Below are positions 7,478-16,986 of a stretch of 64,000 nucleotides of DNA, in pieces. The notes under the pieces are model-generated. The model worked only from the letters and a program-made list of their open reading frames with translations. It did no database searches and was not told the DNA's origin. The translations under genes were made by a program, and so were the position numbers. Source of the DNA: Rhodoferax ferrireducens T118 (GTDB lineage Bacteria > Pseudomonadota > Gammaproteobacteria > Burkholderiales > Burkholderiaceae_C); NCBI RefSeq assembly GCF_000013605.1, contig NC_007908.1:930001-994000 (forward strand). Direction: 5' to 3'. Position 1 is the stretch's first letter, and every line of letters starts with the position of its first letter.

Positions 7478-9997
7478 ATGAGAAGATTCAAATTTGAGTG
7501 GAACTCGCTCAAAACGCGTGTAACGCTGCTCACATTGGGGATCTTTGTGATCAGCATCTGGTCGCTGACTTTTTACACGGGTCGTATGCTGCGCGAGGAC
7601 ATGCAAGGTCTGCTGGGCGAACAGCAATTCTCAACGGCCTCCCTGATAGCCGCAGAGATAGACCGAGAGGTGGCCGATCGCGTGCAGGCACTAGAGATCA
7701 CGGCCAGAGAAATCACCCCAACCATAATCAACAACCCGGTGGCCTTGCAAGCATTGTTCGCACATCAGCCGCTGTTACATCATTTGTTTAATGATGGCAT
7801 CGCCTCCACCGGTCCGACTGGCACGGTGATTGCCGATTATCCTCAGGTGCCAGGGCGGATTGGCGCCAATTTCATGGAGCGCGATTACATCATCGGCCCG
7901 CTCAAGAATGGCAAGGCGACGATAGGCAAGCCGGTACACAGCAAGCTCACGCAGGACCCAAGTTTTGTGATGGCGGTACCCATCAAAGATACTGCGGGAC
8001 GGGTCATTGGGGTGCTGGCCGGCATCATCAACCTGAACAAGCCCAATTTTGTGACGACAAGCACAGGCGGCTATGACAGCAAGGGTGGCGACTTTTTTTT
8101 GGTGGCACCGCAGCACCAGATCGTTGTCGCCAGCTCCAACAAAAGCCGCATCTTGGCAACGTTGCCTGCCCCGGGCGTCATCCCCGCGCTCGACCGCCAG
8201 GCGCAAGGGTATGAGGGGACTCAAATCTTCGTCAATCCGCTGGGGTTTGAGGTGCTGACCTCGGCCAAGCAGATACCGTCCGCTGGCTGGTACATTGCCA
8301 TCACGCTAGACACCAGAAGAGCTTTTGCCCCGATTAAGGTTATGCAGCAGAACATGCTGCTCGCGGCCTGCGTGCTGACCCTCCTCGTCACCGGACTCCT
8401 GTGGGAGATGTTGCGCCGTCAACTGACGCCATTGCTTGCCACTGCCAAGGCACTCGCCCGCATGGCCGATTCGAAGGAATTCCCGAGCGCCTTGCCGATT
8501 GCCCGACACGATGAAGTGGGCCACCTGATTGGCGGGTTCAACCAACTGCTGGTTTCATTGCACGAGCGCGATGCCGCACTGAGTGAGAGTGAGGCCCGCT
8601 TTCGCACCCTGATCGAATGGACGCCTGAAGCGGTCGCTGTGCACCGCGGTGGGAAATTGCTTTACGCCAATCCGGCAGCCCTTCATATGTTTGGCGCAAC
8701 ATCCAAGCAAGACCTGGTGGGAAAACCCATGCTCGAGTTTGTTCACCCGGACTATCGGCACAGTGTGGTGGAGCGGATGCAGCGCAGTTACGACAAAAAC
8801 CTCCACCCGCCCATGGCGGAAGAAAAATTCCTCAAACTCGATGGCACTGTGATTGATGTGGAAGTGACGGGCATCGTGATCAATTACGATGGCCAGAGCG
8901 CCACTCAGGTGGCAATACACGACATCACCGAGCGCAAACTTGCAGAAGATCAGTTGCGCACCCTCTCACACATTGTCGAGCAGGCGCCGTTATCCATTCT
9001 TATCACTGATCTCGATGGCAACATCAAATACGCCAACCCCTGGATTACGAAGGTCACCGGCTACAGCGCTGAAGAAATCTGTGGTCAAAACCCGCGCCTT
9101 TTCAAGACTGACCAGACACCGCTCGAGGTCTATCAGGATTTGTGGCAAACCCTGCGCGCCGGGGGTGTGTGGCGCGGGGAATTTGGCAATCGCAAGAAGA
9201 ACGGCGACGTGTTCGTGGAACAGGCTGTGATTGCCCCGGTGTTGGACGATGCTGGTCGCACGGCCCACTACGTTGCACTCAAAGAAGACGTCACAGAACG
9301 CAAGCGCACAGAGCGTGCCCTGCAGACCTCCTTGCAAGAAAAGGTGGCACTGCTCAACGAGGTGCATCACCGCGTCAAGAACAACTTGCAGGTCATCACC
9401 AGCCTGCTGCGTCTTGAAGCCGGGCGCAGCAGCCAGCCTGACACCAAGTCGGTGCTCACAGACATGCAGGGTCGCATCCGGTCCATGGCGCTGTTGCACG
9501 AGTCGCTGTACCGCACCGGCACGTTTGCCTCGGTGGATTTGGGCGCTTACCTCAAACAGCTCGCCAGCCAGACCTTTCGGGCGCAAAGCAGTGGCGCCGT
9601 GCGGCTGGAATTGGAACTGGCGACCGTTCAAGTCAGCATGGACCAGGCCACGCCATGCGGTTTACTGGTCAACGAGCTCATCAGTAACTGCCTCAAACAC
9701 GGCTTTCCTGAGGGCCGCAGTGGTGAAATCCGCATAGAACTACATGCGATGGCAACGGCAACTGTAGCGCCAGCAACCGAGGGTGGCGCGGCGCAGTGGC
9801 TGCTGCGCGTGAGCGACACCGGCGTTGGCTTGCCAGCCGACTTTAAGGCCAGGCGCCACCAGTCACTTGGCCTGCAACTGGTGGCCGACTTGGTCCACCA
9901 GCTCGGCGGCACACTGGACATTGGGTCGGCACCTGGCGCAGTGTTTACTGTGGTGTTCACACCGGATGCGCCAAGCTCAACAATGGGTGCGGTCTGA
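7478..9997 (+). CDS. Membrane sensor kinase: Cache, HAMP, two PAS, HisKA_2
   Basis: The 839-residue protein has an N-terminal membrane segment (~12-32), a periplasmic double-Cache-like domain (~35-280), a second membrane segment (~290-312), HAMP (~313-365), PAS 1 (~370-490), PAS 2 (~495-620), and a HisKA_2 phosphorylation box with H630-H631 in NEVHHRVKNNLQVITSL, then a HATPase domain (N box CGLLVNELISNCLKHGF). It should read an extracellular small molecule and redox or another cue through PAS. It has no adjacent dedicated regulator except the REC-only protein at 10104, and may phosphorylate the island receivers. Ligand unknown. The start ATG lacks a clear ribosome-binding site. Confidence 0.9.
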   Translation: MRRFKFEWNSLKTRVTLLTLGIFVISIWSLTFYTGRMLREDMQGLLGEQQFSTASLIAAEIDREVADRVQALEITAREITPTIINNPVALQALFAHQPLLHHLFNDGIASTGPTGTVIADYPQVPGRIGANFMERDYIIGPLKNGKATIGKPVHSKLTQDPSFVMAVPIKDTAGRVIGVLAGIINLNKPNFVTTSTGGYDSKGGDFFLVAPQHQIVVASSNKSRILATLPAPGVIPALDRQAQGYEGTQIFVNPLGFEVLTSAKQIPSAGWYIAITLDTRRAFAPIKVMQQNMLLAACVLTLLVTGLLWEMLRRQLTPLLATAKALARMADSKEFPSALPIARHDEVGHLIGGFNQLLVSLHERDAALSESEARFRTLIEWTPEAVAVHRGGKLLYANPAALHMFGATSKQDLVGKPMLEFVHPDYRHSVVERMQRSYDKNLHPPMAEEKFLKLDGTVIDVEVTGIVINYDGQSATQVAIHDITERKLAEDQLRTLSHIVEQAPLSILITDLDGNIKYANPWITKVTGYSAEEICGQNPRLFKTDQTPLEVYQDLWQTLRAGGVWRGEFGNRKKNGDVFVEQAVIAPVLDDAGRTAHYVALKEDVTERKRTERALQTSLQEKVALLNEVHHRVKNNLQVITSLLRLEAGRSSQPDTKSVLTDMQGRIRSMALLHESLYRTGTFASVDLGAYLKQLASQTFRAQSSGAVRLELELATVQVSMDQATPCGLLVNELISNCLKHGFPEGRSGEIRIELHAMATATVAPATEGGAAQWLLRVSDTGVGLPADFKARRHQSLGLQLVADLVHQLGGTLDIGSAPGAVFTVVFTPDAPSSTMGAV

Positions 9998-10031
9998 ATG
10001 GTGTTTCTGCACGCTATTGCATAGGCGCCTA

Positions 10032-10068
10032 AGGTGTTTCCCCGCCCTGATTAGGGTGTTGGCCTGAT
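10032..10068 (+). promoter_or_regulatory. 37-bp island element, copy B
   Basis: This is the partner of 5211-5247 (31/37 identical). It contains CCCTGATTAGGG, a near-palindrome, and a second CCTGAT half-site. It ends 35 bp upstream of the REC-only regulator that opens the chemosensory operon, so it should lie in that operon's promoter region. Confidence 0.6.
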
Positions 10069-10103
10069 AGTGCGCTCGGCCTGACGCGCCTAAAGTCAAC
10101 CGC

Positions 10104-10499
10104 ATGATCAAGATCTTGCTGGTGGACGACAACCTGACCTTTCTGACTGCGGTCAAAAAGTTTCTCGCCATGCTGCCCGACGCACAAGTGATCGCCGAAG
10201 CGCATGACGGGCGGCAGGCATTGGCCCAAGCGGCCCAATGGCGGCCCGACCTGGTGTTGCTCGACATCATGATGCCTGGCTTGAATGGTCTGGAGGTTGC
10301 AAAACTGATGCAAGCCTGGCCGCAAGCTCCGCACATTGTCTTTCTATCCATGCACGACAACGCGTCTTACCGAGCGGTCGCGCATGAGTTGGGGGCGCTG
10401 GGGTTTGTCGGCAAGGCCGATTTTGTGGCTGAGTTGCTGCCGATCATTGCAAGCCTGGTGGCCACTGGCGGCGCCCATCCTACTGGAGACAGCGCATGA
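10104..10499 (+). CDS. Single-domain response regulator (REC only)
   Basis: The 131-residue protein is one receiver domain with acid pocket VDDN, phosphoacceptor D54 in LVLLDIMMP, and GKADF at the conserved lysine. It has no output domain, so it probably passes phosphate or acts by protein contact. It overlaps the following receptor gene by four bases (ATGA) and is the first gene of the chemosensory operon, right behind the copy B element. It resembles NarL-type receivers more than CheY, whose true homologue is at 11645. Confidence 0.88.
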   Translation: MIKILLVDDNLTFLTAVKKFLAMLPDAQVIAEAHDGRQALAQAAQWRPDLVLLDIMMPGLNGLEVAKLMQAWPQAPHIVFLSMHDNASYRAVAHELGALGFVGKADFVAELLPIIASLVATGGAHPTGDSA

Positions 10500-11635
10500 A
10501 TCGCATGCACCACTTTTTTTATCCCTTGGCCTTGGGACTGGCTGGCGCGCTGGCCGTCCTGATGACTGGCGGCTTGGGCTGGGCCGCCATCGGTCTGGCG
10601 CTGCTGCTGGCGGTCGCAGGTCTGGCGCTTGGCTTGCGGCTGGCAGCCCAGCACACCGCCCGGGTGCAGTCGGTTGATCGCTACCTGGCAGCGCAACAAC
10701 AGTTTGGCGAACGTGTGGCACCGATCTGGAGCGGCCACATTGAATCGTCACGCCAGCAGATGGAGAGCGCCGTCGCCGCGCTGTCCGAGCGCTTTGGCGG
10801 GATTGTCGACAAGCTTGATGCGGCTGTGCACACTGCCAGTCTGGAAACCGAAATCCTGGACGACGCCGACAAGGGACTGGTGGCCATGTTCGACCGCAGT
10901 GAACAAGACCTGGGCGCGGTGATCACGGCACAAAAGTCCGCCATGAGCAGCATGGTGAGCATGCTGGAGAGAGTGCAAGGTCTGGACGGCTTCATCGTGG
11001 AGCTGCAAGACATGGCCTTGGACGTGGCCAAGATCGCGCAGCAGTCCAACTTGCTGTCGCTCAATGCCGCCATTGAAGCCGCGCGCGCCGGCGACCTCGG
11101 ACGAGGCTTTGCAGTGGTGGCCCAGGAGTTCCGGATGCTGTCTACGCAATCGGGCGATACCGGTCGGCGTATTGCCGAGAAGGTCAGCATTATCAGCGCT
11201 GCGATTGTTGATGCCTGCCATGTGGTGCAGGACGCAGTCAAGCAAAGGGACGGCCGGGTACGCACGACCGAGGCCACCATTGGTCGCGTGCTGAGCGAGT
11301 TCAAGGACATCACCGACACGCTCCAGCGCTCCAGCGCCCAGCTCAAGGACGAAAGCATCGGCATCAAAGCTGAGATTGGCGAGGCGCTGGTGCAACTGCA
11401 ATTTCAGGACCGGGTCAGCCAGATCATGACCCAGGTCAGAAACAACATCGAGCAGCTGCCAGACTTTTTGCAGCAGCAAGCCCAGGTGCGCAGCCAGGCC
11501 GGCGAACTGCAACCTCTTGATCCGCAGGCCTTGCTCACCGAGCTGAAAGGCACTTACGTCATGGCCGATCAGCATGTGATCCATGCAGGCGGCCAAGTCG
11601 AGGCCAAGACGGACGATGAAATTACTTTTTTCTAG
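10496..11635 (+). CDS. Receptor without periplasmic domain, with CheZ-like tail motif
   Basis: The 379-residue protein has an N-terminal membrane hairpin (about residues 8-28 and 30-52) with no room for a periplasmic sensor domain. A helical region leads to a chemoreceptor signalling tip ([32 protein letters not shown]). After the tip comes [12 protein letters not shown]305-x3-Q309 in a QFQD context, like the DFQDLTGQ catalytic motif of CheZ (D143, Q147 in E. coli). Receptor-like proteins with a QFQD tail are known, but function is not settled. It is translationally coupled to the REC-only gene and nine bases from cheY. It may combine CheA control with CheY-P dephosphorylation (inference). 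Confidence 0.82.
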   Translation: MNRMHHFFYPLALGLAGALAVLMTGGLGWAAIGLALLLAVAGLALGLRLAAQHTARVQSVDRYLAAQQQFGERVAPIWSGHIESSRQQMESAVAALSERFGGIVDKLDAAVHTASLETEILDDADKGLVAMFDRSEQDLGAVITAQKSAMSSMVSMLERVQGLDGFIVELQDMALDVAKIAQQSNLLSLNAAIEAARAGDLGRGFAVVAQEFRMLSTQSGDTGRRIAEKVSIISAAIVDACHVVQDAVKQRDGRVRTTEATIGRVLSEFKDITDTLQRSSAQLKDESIGIKAEIGEALVQLQFQDRVSQIMTQVRNNIEQLPDFLQQQAQVRSQAGELQPLDPQALLTELKGTYVMADQHVIHAGGQVEAKTDDEITFF

Positions 11636-11644
11636 AGGAACATC

Positions 11645-12013
11645 ATGGCTAAAACAATCATGATCGTGGACGACTCTTCTTCGATGCGAATGGTGGTCAC
11701 CATTGCGCTCAAGGGGGCCGGTTACAACGTGCTGGAAGGCCGCGACGGCCAGGATGCGCTTGCCAAGCTCAACGGCCAGAAGGTGCACCTGATCATCAGC
11801 GACGTCAATATGCCTGTGATGGATGGCATCAGCTTTGTCAAGGCGGTCAAGCAGCTGCCCGCCTACAAATTCACGCCGATCATCATGCTCACCACGGAGT
11901 CCGAAGAGTCCAAGAAACGTGAAGGCCAGGCCGCCGGTGCCAAGGCCTGGGTGGTCAAACCGTTCAAACCCGAGCAGCTGCTGGGCGCAGTGCAAAAGCT
12001 GTGTCTGCCATAA
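11645..12013 (+). CDS. cheY: CheY chemotaxis response regulator
   Basis: This is a 122-residue single receiver with VDDSSSMR, phosphoacceptor D53 in IISDVNMPVMDG, T near LTTES and K in VVKPF, all classic CheY features. It is preceded by AGAGGAAC and lies between the QFQD-tailed receptor and the STAS gene. It should be phosphorylated by the CheA encoded two genes on. With no flagellar genes in view, whether it controls flagellar or pilus motility or something else cannot be said. Confidence 0.92.
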   Translation: MAKTIMIVDDSSSMRMVVTIALKGAGYNVLEGRDGQDALAKLNGQKVHLIISDVNMPVMDGISFVKAVKQLPAYKFTPIIMLTTESEESKKREGQAAGAKAWVVKPFKPEQLLGAVQKLCLP

Positions 12014-12029
12014 ATCAAGGGAGAACCAC

Positions 12030-12395
12030 GTGACCTCAGAAACCAAGCCAACGAACGAGCCTTCGGTGCTGCGTATCGAGGGTGAGTTGACTATTTTCCG
12101 CGCCGCTGAGCTCAAACCCCTGCTACTCGCCGAACCGATGGCGCAGGCGATTGACCTCAGCGGCGTGACCGAGCTTGACACTGCTGGCGTGCAACTGCTG
12201 ATGCTGGCCAAGAAAATGGCGCTGGCCACCCAGCGCAAGCTGAGCCTGGTAGCGCACAGCCCGGCCGTCATTGAAGTCTTTGAGCTGCTTAACCTGGCGG
12301 CCTACTTTGGCGATCCACTGGTCATGACCCAGCGCCGTGGCGGCGCGGCCACCTCTTCTACTTCCAACGCTACGGGGCGCAGTTATGAATCTTGA
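12030..12395 (+). CDS. STAS-domain protein of the chemosensory operon
   Basis: A GTG start at 12030 follows AAGGGAGA at the right distance; the gene reads to a TGA inside the cheA start region, overlapping cheA by 11 bases. The 121-residue product has a STAS fold (residues ~10-105) with IDLSGVTELDTAGVQLL. The loop that carries the phosphorylated Ser in SpoIIAA (DSSG) reads DTAG here, as in MlaB-like STAS proteins, so classical partner-switch phosphorylation is doubtful. STAS genes accompany cheA in several environmental chemosensory clusters; the role is unknown. Confidence 0.82.
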   Translation: MTSETKPTNEPSVLRIEGELTIFRAAELKPLLLAEPMAQAIDLSGVTELDTAGVQLLMLAKKMALATQRKLSLVAHSPAVIEVFELLNLAAYFGDPLVMTQRRGGAATSSTSNATGRSYES

Positions 12396-14547
12396 TGACG
12401 CACTGCAGACCTTTGTCATCGAGAGCCGCGAGCTGCTTGAAGGTATGGAAGACGCGCTGCTCGCCATTGAGCAGGCCGAGGAAAAAGACGAACTGGTGAA
12501 CGCCATATTTCGAACGGCGCACACCATCAAGGGTTCAGCAGGTCTGTTCGGGCTGGACCACATCGTCGCCTTCACCCATGTGGGGGAAAGCGTGCTGGAT
12601 CAAGTGCGCGCTAACAAGCTCCAAATTGCCGACCAGTTGGTCGTGTTGCTGCTGTCATGCCGCGACCATATCGCCGCGCTGATCGAAGCGGTAGCGGCGG
12701 GCCAGATCGAGCCCGATGCCGAGCTGCAGCAGCAAGGCGAGCCGCTGCTGGTGCAGTTGCGCGGCTACCTGGCGCCGCCAGCGGCAACAACTCCCGCCAG
12801 CACCCAAGTCACCACCGGTATGACCCCGGGCATCGACCCGATTCAGCGCATTAACGGCAACACGGGGGTGGATCACTGGCACATCTCCTTGCGCTTTGGC
12901 CCCGATGTGCTCAAGAACGGCATGGACCCACTGTCCTTTATCGGCTACCTGCAAACGCTGGGGAAAATTTCCGGCATCGCCACCTTGCCCGATGCGATTC
13001 CGAGCGCTGACCTGATGGATCCCGAGACCTGTTACCTCGGCTTTGAAATTGCGCTACAGAGCGAAGCCGACAAGGCGACGATCGAGAACGTGTTTGAGTT
13101 TGTGCGCGATGACTGTCGCCTGCGTATTTTGCCGCCGCACAGCCTGATCGCCGACTACATCAACCTGATCAACGAGCATCCAGGCGATGTGGCGCGCGTG
13201 GGTGAAATGCTGGTGCGCTGTGGCACCCTCACCGCGCAAGAGCTCGACACTGCGCTCAACACGCAAGCTGATACCCCGGCCAAGCCGATCGGCACCATCT
13301 TGATCGAACAAGGCTCGGTGCGCCCAGAGGTGATGGACGCAGCTCTCACCAAACAAAAGCAGGTCAAGGAGCTTGGCACGGTCGAGAGTCGCTCGATCCG
13401 GGTCGATGCCGACAAGCTCGACCAGCTCATCAACCTGGTGGGAGAGCTGATCATCGTTGGCGCAGGCGTCAACCTGATCGCCGCGCGGGTCAAGATTGCC
13501 GAGTTGCAGGAGGCGACTTCCAAGCTCTCGGGCTTGGTCGAAGAGGTGCGCGACAGCGCACTGCAACTGCGCATGGTCAAGATTGGCGCCACCTTTAACC
13601 GCTTTCAGCGCGTGGTGCATGACGTGTCACGCGACTTGGGCAAAGACGTGACGCTGGTCATCAAAGGCGAAGACACTGAGCTCGACAAAACCGTGGTCGA
13701 GAAAATTGGCGATCCGCTGATGCACCTGGTTCGCAACTCGATGGATCACGGCATTGAGTCGGCTGAGGTACGTGCCCAGCGCGGCAAACCAGCCCAAGGA
13801 ACGCTCACGCTGAACGCCTGTCACGATTCGGGCAGCATTGTCATCAGCGTGCAGGATGACGGTGGCGGCCTGCATCGCGAACGCATCCTGGCTAAGGCAA
13901 CCGAGCGTGGGCTGGTAGAACCGGGGCATCACATGAGCGATGCCGAGGTTTATGCACTGATCTTTGAGCCCGGCTTCTCCACCGCTGAGAAGGTCAGCAA
14001 CTTGTCCGGCCGCGGTGTCGGGTTGGATGTGGTGAAACGCAACATCACGGCGCTGCGCGGCACCGTCAGCATCGACAGCACAGAGGGCGTCGGCACGACG
14101 GTGACGGTGCGCTTGCCGCTCACGCTGGCCATCATCGACGGCTTTTTGGTTGAAGTGGGCAAGTCGGTGTTTGCTATTCCCTTGGACATGATCGAGGAAT
14201 GCGTCGCCTATAGCGCCGAGCCGGGACACGATTACACCAACCTTCGTGGCCAGGTCCTGCCCTTCATCCGGCTGCGTGAGCTGTTCAACGTGGCCGAGCC
14301 GATCACCCGGCGCGAAAACATTGTGGTACTCAAACACGCCGGGCAAAAAGCCGGGTTAGTGGTTGACACACTGCTGGGCGAGTTCCAGACCGTCATCAAG
14401 CCGCTGGCCAAGATGTTCAACCAGGTCAAGTGCGTCAGCGGTTCCACCATTTTGGGCAGTGGCGAAGTGGCGCTGATTCTGGATGTGCCGCAGCTGGTGC
14501 AACAAGCCTCGGTCAACAACTCCAACGCAAGCGCCTGGGCTGGCTGA
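12385..14547 (+). CDS. cheA: CheA chemotaxis histidine kinase
   Basis: I chose ATG 12385 (MNLDDALQ); a longer frame from 12337 lies within the STAS gene. The 720-residue protein has Hpt with H46 in RTAHTIKGSAG, a middle region (~150-330) with the FGPDVLKNGMDPLSF block seen in many betaproteobacterial CheA proteins, a dimerisation helix pair (~335-400), HATPase (HLVRNSMDHG N box; GRGVGLDVVK G box) and a C-terminal CheW-like domain. It phosphorylates CheY and CheB under receptor control. Sites and order are intact. Confidence 0.93.
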   Translation: MNLDDALQTFVIESRELLEGMEDALLAIEQAEEKDELVNAIFRTAHTIKGSAGLFGLDHIVAFTHVGESVLDQVRANKLQIADQLVVLLLSCRDHIAALIEAVAAGQIEPDAELQQQGEPLLVQLRGYLAPPAATTPASTQVTTGMTPGIDPIQRINGNTGVDHWHISLRFGPDVLKNGMDPLSFIGYLQTLGKISGIATLPDAIPSADLMDPETCYLGFEIALQSEADKATIENVFEFVRDDCRLRILPPHSLIADYINLINEHPGDVARVGEMLVRCGTLTAQELDTALNTQADTPAKPIGTILIEQGSVRPEVMDAALTKQKQVKELGTVESRSIRVDADKLDQLINLVGELIIVGAGVNLIAARVKIAELQEATSKLSGLVEEVRDSALQLRMVKIGATFNRFQRVVHDVSRDLGKDVTLVIKGEDTELDKTVVEKIGDPLMHLVRNSMDHGIESAEVRAQRGKPAQGTLTLNACHDSGSIVISVQDDGGGLHRERILAKATERGLVEPGHHMSDAEVYALIFEPGFSTAEKVSNLSGRGVGLDVVKRNITALRGTVSIDSTEGVGTTVTVRLPLTLAIIDGFLVEVGKSVFAIPLDMIEECVAYSAEPGHDYTNLRGQVLPFIRLRELFNVAEPITRRENIVVLKHAGQKAGLVVDTLLGEFQTVIKPLAKMFNQVKCVSGSTILGSGEVALILDVPQLVQQASVNNSNASAWAG

Positions 14548-14594
14548 AGTAGCTTTTTTATTGATTTAGTTAGCGATTTTTAAGGAGTTTTGAG

Positions 14595-16247
14595 ATGTTT
14601 TCAAATATGAAGATAGGCATGCGATTGACGCTGGGGTTCGCGATCGTGTTGCTCCTGATGGCAGCGCTGGCGGCCATGGGCATCAACGGCATGGCGAAAA
14701 TTGAGGGAGAACTGGACGGCGTGATAAACGACAACATGGTCAAGATCAAACTCAGTGAGGAGATGGCGACCCAGGTGCACATCGTAACGCGCCTGATGCG
14801 AACTGCAGTGTTGCTCAAAGACCCGGCGGCGGTCGCCGGAGAGTATAAGAAAATCGCAAGCGCCCGGCAAAAATACGCCGCAGCGTTTGATTCATTGGAA
14901 AAGATGACGACCGATGAAAAAGGCAAGGCGATGATGACCAAAGTCAAGTTCCAACTGGCAGAAGCCACGCCCTTGAACGACAAGGTGATGGCGCTTGATG
15001 AAGCTGGCAAGGACGACGACGCCGTGCAATTTCTCGTTTCCGTGGCGGCTCCGGCGACCGCAAAAGTGCAAGACGTCCTGGATGAGAACGTAAACCTCTT
15101 GGAGGAGGATACCCGCCTGGATTACGCCAATGCCAAGGCGGCTTATGAGTTCGCCTTCAAGGTGATGGTGACGCTCGCCACCATGGCCTTTCTTTTCGGC
15201 GCGCTGCTAGCCTGGTTCCTGACCCGCTCCATCACCGGCCCGGTCAACAAGGCCCTGAACGTGGCCAACCGTCTGTCCGAAGGTGACCTGACGGTGCGCA
15301 TTGACGCTGTCTCTAAAGATGAGACGGGCCAGATGCTGCAAGCCATGAGCAACATGATCAGCAAACTCTCGATCGTGGTGGCCGATGTCAACAGTGGCGC
15401 GCAAAACCTGGCCAGTGCTTCGGAGGAGGTGAGCGCCACAGCGCAATCCTTGTCGCAAGCCGCCAGCGAACAGGCCGCCGGTGTCGAGGAAACCAGCGCT
15501 TCGATAGAGCAAATGACCGCCAGCATTTCGCAGAATACCGAAAACGCCAAGGTGACCGACGGCATGGCCAGCCAGGCTGCCAAGCAAGCGGTAGAAGGTG
15601 GCGAATCCGTCGCTGCAACGGTAGCCGCCATGAAGCAGATTGCCAAGAAGATCGGCATCATCGACGACATCGCCTACCAGACCAACCTGCTGGCATTGAA
15701 CGCGGCGATTGAAGCCGCGCGCGCCGGTGAGCACGGCAAAGGCTTTGCCGTGGTAGCGGCTGAAGTGCGCAAGTTGGCCGAACGCAGCCAGATAGCAGCA
15801 CAAGAAATTGGCGAAGTCGCCAGTTCTAGCGTGGAACTGGCTGAAAAAGCCGGCAAGCTGCTCGACGAGATCGTGCCGCGCATCAAGAAAACCTCCGACC
15901 TGGTGCAGGAAATTACCGCCGCCTCTGAAGAACAGTCTTCGGGTGCCGGTCAGATCAACTCGGCCATCAGCCAACTGAACCAGACCACGCAACAAAATGC
16001 TTCTAGTTCGGAAGAGCTGGCTGCCACCTCGGAAGAAATGAGCAGTCAGGCCGAGCAGTTACAGCAAACAATGTCGTTCTTCAAGATGGAGGGCTCAAGT
16101 GCTGTGGTGCGTCGCCCAGTGGCTCACAAGCCAACATCCAGCCCAAAGTCCGCCACTAGCAAAATCGGCGGTATGGCAAAAGCCGCTGCGCTGAGCCTGT
16201 CTGGGGCTGGCGCCGACATTGACGAGAGCAAGTTCTCCAAATTCTGA
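14595..16247 (+). CDS. Methyl-accepting chemotaxis protein
   Basis: ATG 14595 follows AAGGAG. The 550-residue receptor has a membrane segment (~8-30), a periplasmic four-helix-bundle-type domain (~35-190), a second membrane segment (~193-212), HAMP (~213-265) and a long signalling domain with the hairpin tip [40 protein letters not shown] in pieces around residues 355-395. Ligand unknown. It sits between cheA and cheW. It has no CheR-tethering pentapeptide at its C-terminus. Confidence 0.92.
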   Translation: MFSNMKIGMRLTLGFAIVLLLMAALAAMGINGMAKIEGELDGVINDNMVKIKLSEEMATQVHIVTRLMRTAVLLKDPAAVAGEYKKIASARQKYAAAFDSLEKMTTDEKGKAMMTKVKFQLAEATPLNDKVMALDEAGKDDDAVQFLVSVAAPATAKVQDVLDENVNLLEEDTRLDYANAKAAYEFAFKVMVTLATMAFLFGALLAWFLTRSITGPVNKALNVANRLSEGDLTVRIDAVSKDETGQMLQAMSNMISKLSIVVADVNSGAQNLASASEEVSATAQSLSQAASEQAAGVEETSASIEQMTASISQNTENAKVTDGMASQAAKQAVEGGESVAATVAAMKQIAKKIGIIDDIAYQTNLLALNAAIEAARAGEHGKGFAVVAAEVRKLAERSQIAAQEIGEVASSSVELAEKAGKLLDEIVPRIKKTSDLVQEITAASEEQSSGAGQINSAISQLNQTTQQNASSSEELAATSEEMSSQAEQLQQTMSFFKMEGSSAVVRRPVAHKPTSSPKSATSKIGGMAKAAALSLSGAGADIDESKFSKF

Positions 16248-16261
16248 CAAGAGGTACGACC

Positions 16262-16819
16262 ATGAATGCAATCGTACCGGTGGCCGCCCGGCATACCGCC
16301 GTGGCTGTGGCACAAACTCAACTTGAAGAGCAAACGCAATATCTGACCTTCATGCTCGGTGGCGAAACGTTTGCCATCGGCATTCTGGGGATCAAGGAAA
16401 TCATTGAATACCACGGCCTGACCGAAGTGCCGATGATGCCGACCTGCATCCGCGGTGTCATCAATCTGCGCGGCGCGGTTGTGCCGGTGCTGGATCTGGC
16501 GGCGCGCTTTGGCAAGCAGTCCAGCGAGGTGAGCAAGAAGACATGCATCGTGATCGTGGAAGTGCAATCAGGGGAAGATCGTCACGACATGGGCGTGGTG
16601 GTGGATGCTGTCAACGCGGTGCTGGAAATACCGGCCAGCGAGATTGAGCCGCCACCGAGCTTTGGCGCCAGGATCCGCAGCGACTTTATAGAGGGCATGG
16701 GAAAAGTGGCGGGTAAGTTTGTGATTTTGCTCAATGTGAATCAGGTGCTCTCAACCGAAGAACTCGGCGCACTGGGACAGGTGGCAGGCTCGGCGGACGG
16801 AGCGTTGACCGGGAGCTGA
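16262..16819 (+). CDS. cheW: CheW coupling protein
   Basis: The 185-residue protein starts 14 bp after the receptor, behind AGAGGT. The CheW fold is clear: LTFMLGGETFAIGILGIKEI, then MMPTCIRGVINLRGAVVPVLDL, and a C-terminal GKFVILLNVNQVL. It links receptors to CheA. The closest local relative is the CheW at 42858. Confidence 0.93.
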   Translation: MNAIVPVAARHTAVAVAQTQLEEQTQYLTFMLGGETFAIGILGIKEIIEYHGLTEVPMMPTCIRGVINLRGAVVPVLDLAARFGKQSSEVSKKTCIVIVEVQSGEDRHDMGVVVDAVNAVLEIPASEIEPPPSFGARIRSDFIEGMGKVAGKFVILLNVNQVLSTEELGALGQVAGSADGALTGS

Positions 16820-16843
16820 GAGTATGGCCATGGCCAGTGACTA

Positions 16844-16860
16844 GCTATCAATTAAGTAGT
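16844..16860. repeat. 17-bp GCTAT...GTAGC element, copy 2
   Basis: GCTATCAATTAAGTAGT lies between cheW and cheR and shares length and ends with the copies at 7438 and 45350. It interrupts the otherwise tightly packed che operon. Confidence 0.45.
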
Positions 16861-16986
16861 TAATCATGCATATTGCACGGGGGCCAGATAGCTAAAAGAC
16901 TTGAAGCCAGATGCAACACATGGCTTGCTGCCTTACATAGTTGAAAGCCCCCCCAACTTCGCCAACATCCAACAAGCTGAGCCACC

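Noticed and set aside
10748..12271. 507-codon minus-strand frame across receptor, cheY and STAS genes
   Set aside because: It covers three clear plus-strand genes and has no family features.
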